NCBI GenBank assembly: GCA_016906335.1
Contig: JADEYG010000004.1
Span: 1,215,001 to 1,279,000 of the forward strand
Reading direction: 5' to 3'
DNA: 64,000 nt
Source: Novakomyces olei
Taxonomy: Eukaryota > Ascomycota > Novakomycetes > Novakomycetales > Novakomycetaceae
Shown: piece by piece, positions 25,001 through 35,611 of the stretch
How the letters are laid out: every line of letters starts with the position of its first letter
Position numbering within the stretch: the stretch's first letter is position 1
Position numbers and translations under genes: made by a program
The notes under the pieces: generated by a model
What the model saw: the letters and a program-made list of their open reading frames with translations, nothing else
What the model was told of the DNA's origin: nothing
Database searches by the model: none

Positions 25001-28000
25001 CTGATTGAGGTTGGGCGGGTTTACGAGCAGTATTCCGTCACAAATATGCCCACCCGTCTCCTGCGCCAGGCTAAACAGCTCGGGTTTTCCGACAGGCAGC
25101 TGGCCAAGTTCCTCGGGTCGAACGAGATGGCAGTCAGGCGGCTGCGCTTGGAGTGCGGAGTGCGGCCGAGTGTCAAGCAGATTGATACAGTAGCGGCCGA
25201 GTTTCCTGCGCATACAAACTACCTCTATCTAACTTATAGCGGCACTGAGAGTGACGTAACTTTTGAGGACAGAGGCGTAATGGTCCTCGGGTCCGGAGTG
25301 TACCGTATCGGCTCCTCTGTCGAGTTTGATTGGTGTGCCGTAAGGGCAGTAAGGACGCTGAGGGATGTTGGACTCAAGACGGTAATGGTCAACTACAATC
25401 CCGAGACAGTGAGCACTGACTATGACGAAGTCGATCGGCTCTACTTTGAGAATATCAGCCTTGAAACAGTGCTGGACGTGTACGAGGCCGAATCAGCTAG
25501 TGGAGTCATCGTCTCTATGGGCGGACAGACGCCCAACAATATAGCTCTGGCTCTGTACCAGCAAAACGTCAATATCCTGGGCACTCTGCCCGAGATGATT
25601 GACAGTGCGGAGAACAGGTACAAGTTCTCCCGGATGCTGGACGTGTTGGGTGTCGACCAGCCGGCGTGGAAGGAGCTGAGCAGTATCGAGGACGCTTACG
25701 ACTTTTGCGAAAGAGTCGGCTATCCAGTTCTGGTGAGGCCGTCGTACGTTCTGTCTGGAGCCGCAATGAACACTGTCTATTCCCGAGACGATCTGGCCTC
25801 TTACCTGCAGCAGGCAGTAGCCGTAAACAGGGACCATCCTGTCGTTATTTCAAAGTACATTGAAAATGCCAAAGAAATCGAGATGGATGCAGTTGCTAGG
25901 GATGGCCAGTTGCTGGCTCATTTCATCTCTGAGCATGTGGAAAATGCGGGTGTACATTCCGGGGACGCTACGCTTATCCACCCGCCCCAGGATCTCGACC
26001 CAGAGACGATTGCCGGGATAGAGGAGGCCACAGTAAAGATTGCCAATGCGCTAAACGTGACGGGTCCGTTTAATATCCAGTTTATAGCCAAGGACAATGC
26101 CATCAAGGTGATTGAGTGCAATGTGAGAGCAGCACGCTCTTTTCCTTTTGTCTCTAAAGTAGAGGGCATTGATTTGATTGAGATTGCTACTCGTGCTATC
26201 GTCGGAGAGCCGGTAGACTTTTTGCTAAAGTCAAACAATAGTAATAGCAATAGCAGACGCAATATTGTGGGCGTCAAAGTGCCACAGTTTAGCTTCTCTC
26301 GGCTGTCTGGAGCCGACCCCGTCTCTGGAGTAGAGATGGCTTCTACCGGCGAAGTTGCCTGCTTTGGAAGGGACAAGTGTGAGGCGTACCTGAAGGCTCT
26401 GCTCTCGAGCAATCTGCGTCTGCCTAAACGCAATATCCTCTTCTCTGTCGGCTCTTTTAAGGAAAAAATGGAGATTCTGCCCAGCGTAGCACGGCTGCAC
26501 CAAGCCGGGTTCAGCCTGTTTGCCACGTCTGGCACTTTTGATTTCTTTCAGGAACACGGGATTCCTTGCAAGTACCTGGAAAGCCTTCCACACGGCAATA
26601 ACAGTGGCAATGCCAATGCCATTGCCAATGGCAATGGCAATAATAGTAGCAATAGCAATAACAATGAGGAAAAGCAAGAGTACTCGTTGACACAGCACCT
26701 GGCCAACAACCTGATCGACATGTACATCAATCTGCCCTCGAGCAACCGGTTCCGTCGGCCGGCAAACTATATCAGCGGCGGCTACCGCAGCCGACGGCTG
26801 GCGATCGACTACTCTGTGCCGCTTGTCACCAACGTCAAGTGTGCCAAGCTCATGATTGAGGCAATTACTCGCAAAATGCCGCTCCAAGTGTCCTCCATCG
26901 ATTTTCAGACGAGCAGCACTACCGTCAGTTTTCCCGGGTTTGTGGCATTGGACGTGTTTGCTCCGCCAATAGTGGGCTCTGCTGATACAGCACAAGAGCT
27001 GTCCCGGTCTCTGCTGGCCGCCGGGTTTGTATACACCATGTACGCTCCTGCTACAGGTCAGTCTACAGATCAGTCTACAGGTCAGTCTACAGGTCAGTCT
27101 ACAGGTCTTGAGGCAGAGCAGCTCGAAGGCCGATCGTATACAGACTATAGTTTAGCAGTAGCCGCCGACGATACAAACGTGGGCAATGTAGGAGCAATAG
27201 CAGGAACAGCAATAACAAATGCAAAAGAAGCAACAACTACAGCCTCGAGCCTTTATGTTTCTACGGAAAAGTGCAGTCTTTCTACACTGCCGCTCCATTT
27301 CAGCCAGTGGCCGTCGGGAAAGCCCGTGATTACACGCGCCGGCCCCGATTTGGCATCTGTGCTGCTATTGGCCAGTCTGCACAACCGCAGAGTGCACGTG
27401 ACTGGAATTACGCGTCGCGTAGACGTCGATCTTGTCCGGCTGGCGCGGTCACGTGGTCTTCAGATCACGTGCGACGCGAGCGTGTTTGCGCTCTTTCTCT
27501 CGACACGTGACTTTCCGCACTCGCAGTGCCTTCCGAGCGCCGCTGATCAGACGGGTCTGTGGGCCGCTTTGGATACGCTCGACTGCCTTTCCATCGGCAG
27601 TATCCCTTTGCTGCTCTCGGCTGAGCAGAATCAGCCAGCGGCCACGTGGATCGATGCCGCCCTGCCGCTCCTCTTTGACGCTGTCGTTAAAAAGAGGCTC
27701 TCAACGGACGACGTTGTGGCTAAACTGCACACTAATCCGTGCGCCATCTTTGGCCTCGACGTTGACGAGGCTGGCACTTTTGTCCAAGTTGAAATTGACC
27801 GCAGTTTTGTCTACAACGGCCACGACTCGTGGTCGCCTTTTAGGGGCCAACGGCTCTCTGGCACTGTCCAGCGGGTCTCTTTTCACCACGAAACAATGTT
27901 TCTCGACGGCGAGCAGTTGTCTCAAAGACGGCTTGGCACTGACCATGACACTGGTTCTTTGGCAACAGCCAGTGGGTTTGGTAATTCTGCCAGTGGGTTT

Positions 28001-29230
28001 GGTAATTCTGCCAGTGGGTTTGGTAATTCTACCACTGGTTTTAGCAAATCTGCCAGTGGTTTTGGTAAATCTGCCAGTGGTTTTGGCAATTCTACCACTG
28101 GTTTTGGCAATTCTACCACTGGTTTTGGCAATTCTACCACTGGTTTTGGCAATTCTACCACTGGTTTTAGCAATTCTGCCACTGGTTTAGGCAATGCTGC
28201 CGGCAGTGCCAGCACCTCTCCTACAGTACTGGAACCTCTCGTGCACGGCCACCACGAGCAAATCAGGTCGCTGGCAGCGCTCGTGAGCGGCACCTCCTTC
28301 TACAGGAAAAACATCATCTCTGTGAGTCAGTTTACACGCAACGATCTGCACTTACTGTTCCGTGTAGCAAGCGAGATGAGGACGATGGTGAACAGGTACG
28401 GCGTGTTGGATCTGTGCCAGGGCAGAGTGCTGATGACAATGTTCTTTGAGCCCTCGACGCGTACCTCTGCGTCGTTTGATACGGCCATGCAGAGACTCGG
28501 TGGACGCGTAGTGCCCATAACTGCGAGCACTTCGAGCGCTAAAAAAGGCGAATCGCTGTCCGATACGATCCGCACGCTCGAGTGCTATGGAGACGGCATT
28601 GTCCTCCGCCATCCGTCGGAGGACAGTGCCGCTATTGCCGCTCACTATTCCCGAGTCCCCGTTATTAATGGCGGCAACGGCAGCCGTGAGCACCCGACAC
28701 AGGCCTTTCTCGACCTGTACACGATCCGTGAAGAACTTGGCACTTTGAATGGACTGACGGTAACGTTTCTCGGCGATCTCAAGTACGGCAGAACTGTACA
28801 CTCTCTCGTACGGCTGCTCTGCCTGCACGAGAATGTGCATATAAACTTTGTTGCTCCTCCAGCACTCTCTCTGCCGCAGGAAGTGAAGGACGATATCGAA
28901 CTCTCCAGACTGACTTTTGCCGAACACTCTCAGCTTTGGGACTCCGTCATCTCCGAGTCGGACGTGCTCTACTGCACTCGCGTCCAGGGCGAACGGTTCG
29001 CCAGCCTCGAGGAGTACGAGGCGCTCAAGGACGCCTTCCGTGTAGACAACCAGGTCCTTGCCCACGCCAAGAAGCGGATGGTCGTCATGCACCCTCTGCC
29101 CCGTAACCGCGAAATCGCAGAGGAACTGGACCTCGATCCCCGTGTCGCCATGTTTCGAGCTATGCGGTACGGCCTTTTTGTCCGTATGGCCCTGCTCGCT
29201 ATGGTCATGGGGCCCACAATGGCTGCATAG
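22062..29230 (+). CDS. URA2: URA2/CAD: carbamoyl-phosphate synthase, DHOase-like, aspartate transcarbamylase
   Basis: Exons 22062-22236 and 22464-29230, 2313 aa (yeast Ura2 is 2214). The join gives [20 protein letters not shown]. Order: glutamine amidotransferase with FGICLGHQL (Cys nucleophile) and FHPEANPGP (to residue ~430); two-half carbamoyl-phosphate synthase with [17 protein letters not shown] (~440-1400); an MGS-like allosteric region; a dihydroorotase-like domain (~1490-1885) in which I see no metal-binding HxH, as in other fungi where it is inactive; a repetitive FGNST linker (~1894-1968); and ATCase with [12 protein letters not shown] (~2000-2313). It catalyses the first two steps of pyrimidine synthesis in the cytosol and is normally inhibited by UTP. 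The intron is 227 nt with branch TACTAAT. Confidence 0.97.
22265..22320 (+). repeat. (ATTTT)n run in the URA2 intron
   Basis: About ten ATTTT pentamers with single changes, inside the 227-nt intron 22237-22463. Confidence 0.85.
27053..27106 (+). repeat. Coding 12-bp repeat, (QSTG)n, in URA2
   Basis: CAGTCTACAGGT units encode [16 protein letters not shown] within the dihydroorotase-like domain, an unconserved position. It is a surface-loop expansion in a domain that has lost catalysis. Confidence 0.8.
27966..28195 (+). repeat. Coding minisatellite, FGNS(T/A)(T/S)G linker of URA2
   Basis: 21-bp units (about eleven) encode [16 protein letters not shown] between the dihydroorotase-like and ATCase domains. 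Block-wise sharing of the same variants suggests recent unit duplication. Confidence 0.9.
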
Positions 29231-29805
29231 TGGTCTCGACTCTGGCAACTTGTATATACTAGATCAATACTATACCAATGGCAGTTTTATTATCCTTCAC
29301 AAGGCACAGAGTTGGCTCATGCTCACGTGCAGCGTATACGCCTGTCGGGTCGCGCTTTTTTTCTTTTTTTTTGCGGAGTGGAATTGGAAGAATCACCATA
29401 TCTTTTGCTCTGCCTCTGCTCGCTAGTCGTGGTTTGTGTTTATCTATTTATTATTTTATCTATTTAACCTGATTTATCATTATCTGTTTTATCGATTTAC
29501 CTGTTTTATCTATTTTATGTCAAGACGATATATTTAGATAGGCATATAGTAGAGACACGAGCATTCTGATTAAAAGAGTTGGCGGTTCACTATAGAGTTT
29601 TAAACTGAAATATCTTTTGCATTTGTTAATATAATCATCTTTCTACCATATGCCAGATATAGTGAAAACGATCGATTCATTTTTGTATATGTGTATTCCT
29701 TCAACTAATCCAGGTCTACCAAACTATCCTAGCAAACCCCAAACCTAATATAAGTTTGGGTTCTATACCATTTTCTCTATTTAATATATTTATCTATTAT
29801 CTGTT

Positions 29806-29980
29806 TTATATATTTTATATATTTTATATATTTTATATATTTTATATATTTTATATATTTTATATATTTTATATATTTTATATATTTTATATATTTTATA
29901 TATTTTATATATTTTATATATTTTATATATTTTATATATTTTATATATTTTATTATTTTATATATTTTATTATTTTATAT
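29806..29980. repeat. (TATATTTTA)n satellite
   Basis: About 18 nine-base units downstream of URA2, degrading at both ends into ATTATTTTATAT variants. Confidence 0.95.
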
Positions 29981-30508
29981 ATTTATTATCTATCATATAT
30001 CGCGCGTCGACCTCACTAAACGACTACGGCAGCCGTACAGCAGAGAGCATACGAGGAACGTTCTGGCTCAGATCCGCCTTTAGCTGCTCCGATCTACAAT
30101 GTCAACACTCGCATCAAAACGCACTATACTTTTGTCGCTGTTTATTGGACTGTAGAAATAAATGCTCTAAAGCCTTAATGTCAGCAATCGCCCATGGAAC
30201 AGCGTACCTTTTGAGTGTGGTTCAGCCGATCAGTGGTTGCTGCTGTATATGCAGCAGCCCGCCGAATGTTCTACTGGTTAAGCTGAAGAGGGCTGTGATT
30301 GGCTTACGTTGGACTGTCCAGAGCTGAGTAAATCCATAGGCGACAAGATTGTTACCTCCTCGGAAGATTCATAGGAAGATTTATAGTTTAATTTCACACA
30401 GTTTCATAATTTATACCTTTTACTCTCCACATATTAACTGATTTATTTATTTATTTTGGCAAATCCTAGCGCGCTCTTGTCCAATCGCCTTTTTTAGCAT
30501 TATGATCA

Positions 30509-30522
30509 CTAACCCTAACCCT
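30509..30522. other. Telomere-like motif CTAACCCTAACCCT
   Basis: Two CCCTAA units between convergent genes. It may be a TTAGGG-type (Tbf1/Tay1) protein site or a chance internal telomeric scrap. Confidence 0.5.
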
Positions 30523-31350
30523 GATATTGTGGACACGTCTGATTTGCCAATTCTCAATCTTGCCGCGTTTCAATTCGAGCCACATCATAATCATGGAGAT
30601 AAATCACAAACCTGTCAGCTGTACTTTTGTCGTCGACCCAACCATTTGCTCTTTAGTATTTGCTAAATATTTGCTGTTGACTGGACAAAAGGTGTTTGCA
30701 ATTAATAAATGTAGCTAGGATGTAATACCTCGACCCTAATAATTTGAGTACCACTTGTATCCCTTAGTCGCATCACGATACACTAAATCTACGTCTTTAC
30801 GCTAAATGTGAGGGCTCCGGCCGCTCGTGTCTAATTTTGATTTGGTCTAATTTTGATTTGCAGCTTGGTCGTAGAGTGAGTCTGAGTATACTGTTACACA
30901 AAATTATATCGACTAATGTATTTTACCCACTCATTCAGCATTGCCGAATTATGTATAGCAAAAGATTAGCAAACTACGCATCTAACTTTGAAATGCTACG
31001 TGCATTCAAACATGCATATTACGAGTCGACTAAAAGCTATGTTTGACAAATAAATTGGATATTAGCTAAACGAATCAGTTGGAATCCATCATGGCCGACA
31101 TCAATATATACAAACTGCATCTAATACTCTCCAAACCAGACTGCTCCACTCATTTATACACACAAACTCATTAATATTCATCTCATAATTTATTAGTATA
31201 TAGCTCTTGACAAATACAATCGGCCACATTTAAACTACGGGGACAAGGCCCGCACAGCTTCATATTTCCATTCAATTAGAAACAAAACGCGGCAGCAAAC
31301 AGAGGCAGCAATAATGATAAACTTTTAACTGGCACCATGAGCTAGATTGC

Positions 31351-33201
31351 TCAAATAACGTTACCCTTATTCTGGTGCTTGTCCACGCGGTAGTTCTTCC
31401 AAACACTAATCGCAGGGATCAAGAGAACAAGAATGGCAGTAGCAGCAATGCACCCGTACCGCTGAGACTCGCCCCAAGCGTAATTGATAGCCTCGCGGGT
31501 CGGACTGCCCTGAGGGAACTCTAGTTGGGACAAGTAGCCGCCATTGTAGATAGTCAGGTAATTGGCCCTTTGCTCTGGAGGCAAACGCGACAGCAGTCGG
31601 CTCGGGAAAATGTTTGCGTTGATAGCAGCGGATACAGCGTTTCCGATAGCCCCGCCGACACTAGCAAACAGGGACACTAGCGAAAGCATCATGGGAACGC
31701 CCTCACGATCAGCTGCAGCCATTACTGCCATTTGGTAGCCGATTACCAATTGCCCACCGGCAAAGGCGATAAATATCTGGCACATGATGATGTAATTGAT
31801 ACTGCCTTCCTGGCCACGGAAATAGATCATCAGCCCGGCACCGAGGATAAACAATGGCACAGCGAAAAAAAGACAAGCGTACTTGAAATGCTTTGTCAGT
31901 CGGACATATGTGCCGAAAACGACGCCCCAAAAGCAGGAGCCGACATTGTAAATGTTGGTCATGTAGCCGGTGTAGGAGACGCTCAAGTTGTAGACGACCA
32001 TTACGAAATAATAAAAGTAAATGTCCCAGCAATAAAAGCTGAAATTGCTCGTAGCGGCAACCACACAGGCGCCCATAACCGTCGGCTTGCGGAACAATTG
32101 CCAGCGCACGAAATGCACACGGGCAAAGTACCGTTCCCAAAGGTAAAAGACGGGAAAAAGCAGTACTCCGATAATGATCATTACGATAAAAGTGGCACTC
32201 CTGTACTCGGCACGGCCCGCGGTTTCCAGGCTGAAAGGCAGCAGGAACAGGATAAAAGCGGCCATGATTAAAAAGCACCCAACAATATCAAACTCGTGAA
32301 AGTAGTAGTAGAGGGATTGCAGTAAGGAACGGCCCTCTGTGGGCTTGACGTACACGCCCAACCGTTCTGCTTTGCGCTGGTAGTACTTGAATACTGCCGC
32401 CAGAGGGATAAAGACAAAAGGCATAATAATAGCAAAAGCACCGTAAGCCCAGCGCCAGGTGGAATGGTTCAAAAACGACTGAGCTGCCAGTGGACCTGTG
32501 AAGGCAGTGCAAATGAACGGAGTGCTGGCAAAGGCAAAGGCAAAAGCCCTGTTACGCAGACCCGAAGTATCGGCGATGAAAACGTCGAGAATAATATAAA
32601 TTGCATCGTATCCGATCCAGTACAGCACGTACCCGGCCGCGTACCCACTGGGTCCGTTGCAGGCAGCGATGACTATAATACCGAGCACATAGATAATAGT
32701 GAAAAACACGAGCCCCTCTGCTCTGCCAACGACATTGAGGCTCTTGGCAATCGGCAGCCGCAGCACTCCGCCAATAATATTTGCCAGAATAGTGGCAGTA
32801 CTGACGAGAGGAGCAGCGGCAAATCCAGAGTAGGCGTTGAAAATGACGTTATTACCAATCATATTGTGCAAGGCGAGCATAAAGTACGACACCCAGATCC
32901 AAGCGTAGACACAGTAAACCGTCCGTTTAGACCAAACAAGGGCAACTGCCTCTGCCTTTTGTACACCAACGGGCGCCTGCTTCGTTGGCTGATCAGGATT
33001 CTGGCGCACTTCCCTGTCTTGCCAGGCTTCAATGCTGTCTGTGTCCGCTGAAACGGACTTGATCTCACGGTCACCGGGTCCTTGCTTCTCATTGGCCACA
33101 TCGGCAGTAGCCGCGTTGTCTACATTCTCATTGCTTTCCTGCTGCGGCTGCATTCGCAGCCGCGACTCGTCGCGGCCGCGGATAAAGTCGAGCACGCCCA
33201 T
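31351..33201 (-). CDS. MFS siderophore-iron transporter
   Basis: Single exon, 616 aa, with about 14 hydrophobic segments and ~100-residue acidic/polar N-terminus. Family features seen: [21 protein letters not shown] at the first membrane segment, [34 protein letters not shown]-type region (key pieces [13 protein letters not shown] and [12 protein letters not shown]), [12 protein letters not shown], and a C-terminal loop [18 protein letters not shown] before the last segment. These match the Str/Sit/Mir family of fungal ferric-siderophore:proton symporters in the plasma membrane; the substrate cannot be told from sequence. Iron regulation is likely: two ATCWGATAA sites lie 380-410 bp upstream. 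Converges on URA2 across 2.1 kb. Confidence 0.93.
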   Translation of the reverse strand: MGVLDFIRGRDESRLRMQPQQESNENVDNAATADVANEKQGPGDREIKSVSADTDSIEAWQDREVRQNPDQPTKQAPVGVQKAEAVALVWSKRTVYCVYAWIWVSYFMLALHNMIGNNVIFNAYSGFAAAPLVSTATILANIIGGVLRLPIAKSLNVVGRAEGLVFFTIIYVLGIIVIAACNGPSGYAAGYVLYWIGYDAIYIILDVFIADTSGLRNRAFAFAFASTPFICTAFTGPLAAQSFLNHSTWRWAYGAFAIIMPFVFIPLAAVFKYYQRKAERLGVYVKPTEGRSLLQSLYYYFHEFDIVGCFLIMAAFILFLLPFSLETAGRAEYRSATFIVMIIIGVLLFPVFYLWERYFARVHFVRWQLFRKPTVMGACVVAATSNFSFYCWDIYFYYFVMVVYNLSVSYTGYMTNIYNVGSCFWGVVFGTYVRLTKHFKYACLFFAVPLFILGAGLMIYFRGQEGSINYIIMCQIFIAFAGGQLVIGYQMAVMAAADREGVPMMLSLVSLFASVGGAIGNAVSAAINANIFPSRLLSRLPPEQRANYLTIYNGGYLSQLEFPQGSPTREAINYAWGESQRYGCIAATAILVLLIPAISVWKNYRVDKHQNKGNVI

Positions 33202-33384
33202 ACGGAATTGGATCCTCAGCTGGCGAGCGGACGTGGGAAAGGGTCACAGATCGGAGTCGGTAGTTGAGGTCAGGCAATTGATGCTGAAACAAGGGTTTAG
33301 TGCTGGCAGAGACGCTGGCAGAGGAGGGCGTATGAGTAGGAGGATTGAGGACTGTACCTTTGTATACTGCTCCAAGACTTTAAG

Positions 33385-33476
33385 CGCCCTGATCCTTCAG
33401 GTCCTGCTTGGGAATATAAGGTGTCTAGAACGCCCTGATGCTACGGGTCCTGCTTGGGAATTTAGAGTGTATAGAA
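33385..33476. repeat. 46-bp imperfect tandem duplication in transporter promoter
   Basis: Copies 33385-33430 and 33431-33476 both begin CGCCCTGAT and share GGTCCTGCTTGGGAAT; 39 of 46 positions agree. Lies 184-275 bp upstream of the siderophore transporter ATG. Confidence 0.8.
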
Positions 33477-33577
33477 AGCGAGTCAGAGTGGTAAGCGATA
33501 ATGTGGGAAGCGAGCCCTGTTTATATAGGCGCGACCGGTTTCAATGCCATTCTCGCCTTATTTTTCTGGAATAAATT

Positions 33578-33586
33578 TTATCAGAT
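33578..33586 (-). promoter_or_regulatory. Iron-type GATA site ATCTGATAA
   Basis: Perfect match on the transporter strand to the ATC(A/T)GATAA site of fungal iron repressors (Fep1, Urbs1, SreA). It is 24 bp from a second site. Confidence 0.75.
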
Positions 33587-33601
33587 GGTTGCCTGATCTT
33601 G

Positions 33602-33610
33602 TTATCTGAT
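33602..33610 (-). promoter_or_regulatory. Iron-type GATA site ATCAGATAA
   Basis: Second perfect ATC(A/T)GATAA site, same orientation, about 400 bp upstream of the siderophore transporter start. Paired sites are typical of Fep1-type repressor targets. Confidence 0.75.
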
Positions 33611-34599
33611 GGTTTCGAGCGCTGCCGCTTGTGATTGGCTGGAACGGAAAATTTTTCATCATTGTTGCTCGGCGCACACGAGTTGCCACACTGCCGTAAA
33701 TGAAATCGTACCGAAAACAGTATATTACTTGCGCTTATTGGGTTTGAATTCTATCGGAATTTTTTCACTCTAACGGTTACTCGTCCGTCCTATTGGAATC
33801 GGCACGTCATTGTACCGCGCGACAGCCTAACGAGCGAGAGTGTGTGCGGTAAACAGACGGCCTTTTATATAGTTGAGTCAGCGAAGTGTATAGTTTGGTC
33901 AGCGATGCTTTCCGTACACCAAACCAGTCAGGGATAAGTGAGGGTTTAGTGCACAAGGGATTAGTAAGCAGCGAGGGCGGTCGCCGTCTTGGCTGGGGTT
34001 CTAGTTAATGCCGACCTCCGCTTACTCTACCTTTGCTCAGCACTATACTGTACCGTCCAAGGTATCGAAAATGCCAAGCGCTAGCGTCCACTAAGGACAG
34101 CAAGTTACTATATACACTTATTCACGAGTATGAAAATTACGAATATGCTAACAACGCACATGTAAATTACGAGTGTTGTAATTCACAAGTGTTGTAATTC
34201 ACAAGTGTTGTTCAGTGTTTTTATTCACAACTGTTTTTATGCAGTGTTTTTTCACAAGGGTCTGTTATTCACACGTGTTGTTAAATACACGTGTGTAATG
34301 AGGTACCGTAGAATACGTACTAAACGTTATATGCACTAAACCCGGGGAGCAGTTTACAACACCGTCAGCGTTTGCAAAGTAATACACATTAATACATTAA
34401 TACATTAATCCACACATATTTAGTAAGGCATGGATAGACGACAGTGTATGGAAAAGGCCGCACTTTGGCCGAGCGTGGGCAGCATGTGACCTTGCCTTAA
34501 TAACAATCTAATTAACTCATTCCCGTACCGTAAATTCCACCAGCAGTAGCTGCCTGGCTATTGGCGCCGTTTACGTCTCACGTATTACGTTACTAATTT
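33611..34599. other. Intergenic DNA without recognisable gene
   Basis: About 1 kb of unique sequence. Includes a short repeat of TTGTAATTCACAAGTG (34176-34210) and scattered CACGTG-like strings at 34271-34292. No coding signal or RNA gene seen. Confidence 0.5.
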
Positions 34600-34624
34600 G
34601 TGGGACAAGAAGGAAATGCGCAAA

Positions 34625-35049
34625 TGCCATTTGCCCTGCTTTGTTGCGGAGCAGCTCCTTCTCCACAATCGTCAGTCGGAGATGGTGCTGGCAAATGCCC
34701 CGGGTCGTCAGACGCTTACCTCGACGACATACCGGGCCACAGTGCTTCAGGGCCGACTGGAAAAGAGCTGATGCGGATATTTGGCAGCATGAACTTGGAC
34801 GATGTAATTAGTGCATCCGGTCAAAATGCGAGTCTTGTTCCCGTTGTCTCCAAGGCCTTTGATCGCTACAACGACAGCCCCACCAATCGAATGTACTCGC
34901 AGACAGTGTCGAGCGTGGAGCCCTGGAAAAGGCTGAATGCGGTGCCTAAACGAAGTGTCAGAAAGACATCGAGACCAGGGTCGGAGTTGCGCCGGCGCTG
35001 GCGCAGCTCTTTGGACAGAGCTCGTATTTCCATGTTTCGCAACAGTTGA
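34625..35049 (+). CDS. Uncertain small gene or gene remnant
   Basis: Open frame of 141 aa from the ATG at 34625. The middle reads plausibly as protein (MNLDDVISASGQNASLVPVV, then FDRYNDSPTNRMYSQTVSS) and the end is very basic. I do not recognise it. Two other frames in the same stretch also look protein-like: a 51-aa frame from 34616 and DIETRVGVAPALAQLFGQS from 34963. This hints at small introns or at a decayed gene; I found no convincing splice pair linking them. Lies between the transporter promoter and the HAD gene. Could be noise. Confidence 0.3.
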
Positions 35050-35611
35050 TTATGGCCATTGGCACGGCCAGGTACAAGTGGACTCGTCAAAGAGATTGAA
35101 GAGGAAAAAAAAGAAAAAAAAAAAAAGGCAGTTGAGGCCAGTCCAGTGGCAATGAAAAGTGTATGGAATGCCGGCATCCAGGCAGCCGGCAGCTTTTACA
35201 TTCACAGTATGAGTCTGCCTTGCCACCGTGTACACCAGATTTGAATTATAATTCTCTGAATTCTATCGTGTATCTATCGTAGCAACACTGGATTTAGTCT
35301 GTCTTGTCAATCAATAGTCTTTTCAAGACGGTATAAAGAGAATAAACAATATCAACAATATGATGAACAACATGAATCTAAACCTTTGGCAGGCATTTGT
35401 GGTCTGTAGATCTGTAGATTTTTCGGGTTTTATGTTTTTAGGCTTTTTGCTTTTCGGCTTTTTGCTTTGCTTTTTGCTTTTAAGCTTTTAAGCTTTAGGG
35501 TTTTAGGTTTTCAGGGGTTTCCTTTCACAATATCGATGTATGTTTTTATCCCGATAAGGACTAAAACTAATAGTACAAGACTACTTCTATATTATATATG
35601 TGGACCGTACA

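Larger units (their letters stand above)
29231..31350. other. 2.1 kb intergenic region between convergent genes
   Basis: Contains a small inverted repeat CCCAAAC/GTTTGGG (29738-29760), a 9-bp satellite (29806-29980), and a telomere-like CTAACCCTAACCCT (30509-30522). Unique AT-rich sequence with short, unconvincing open frames fills 30020-31340. No RNA gene was recognised by eye. Confidence 0.6.

Noticed and set aside
30527-30718. 63-aa frame next to the telomere-like motif
   Set aside because: GTG start and no family resemblance. It is expected by chance in 2 kb of AT-rich DNA.
30837-31046. 69-aa frame in the URA2-transporter gap
   Set aside because: Non-ATG start, no recognised motif, no splice context and AT-driven composition.
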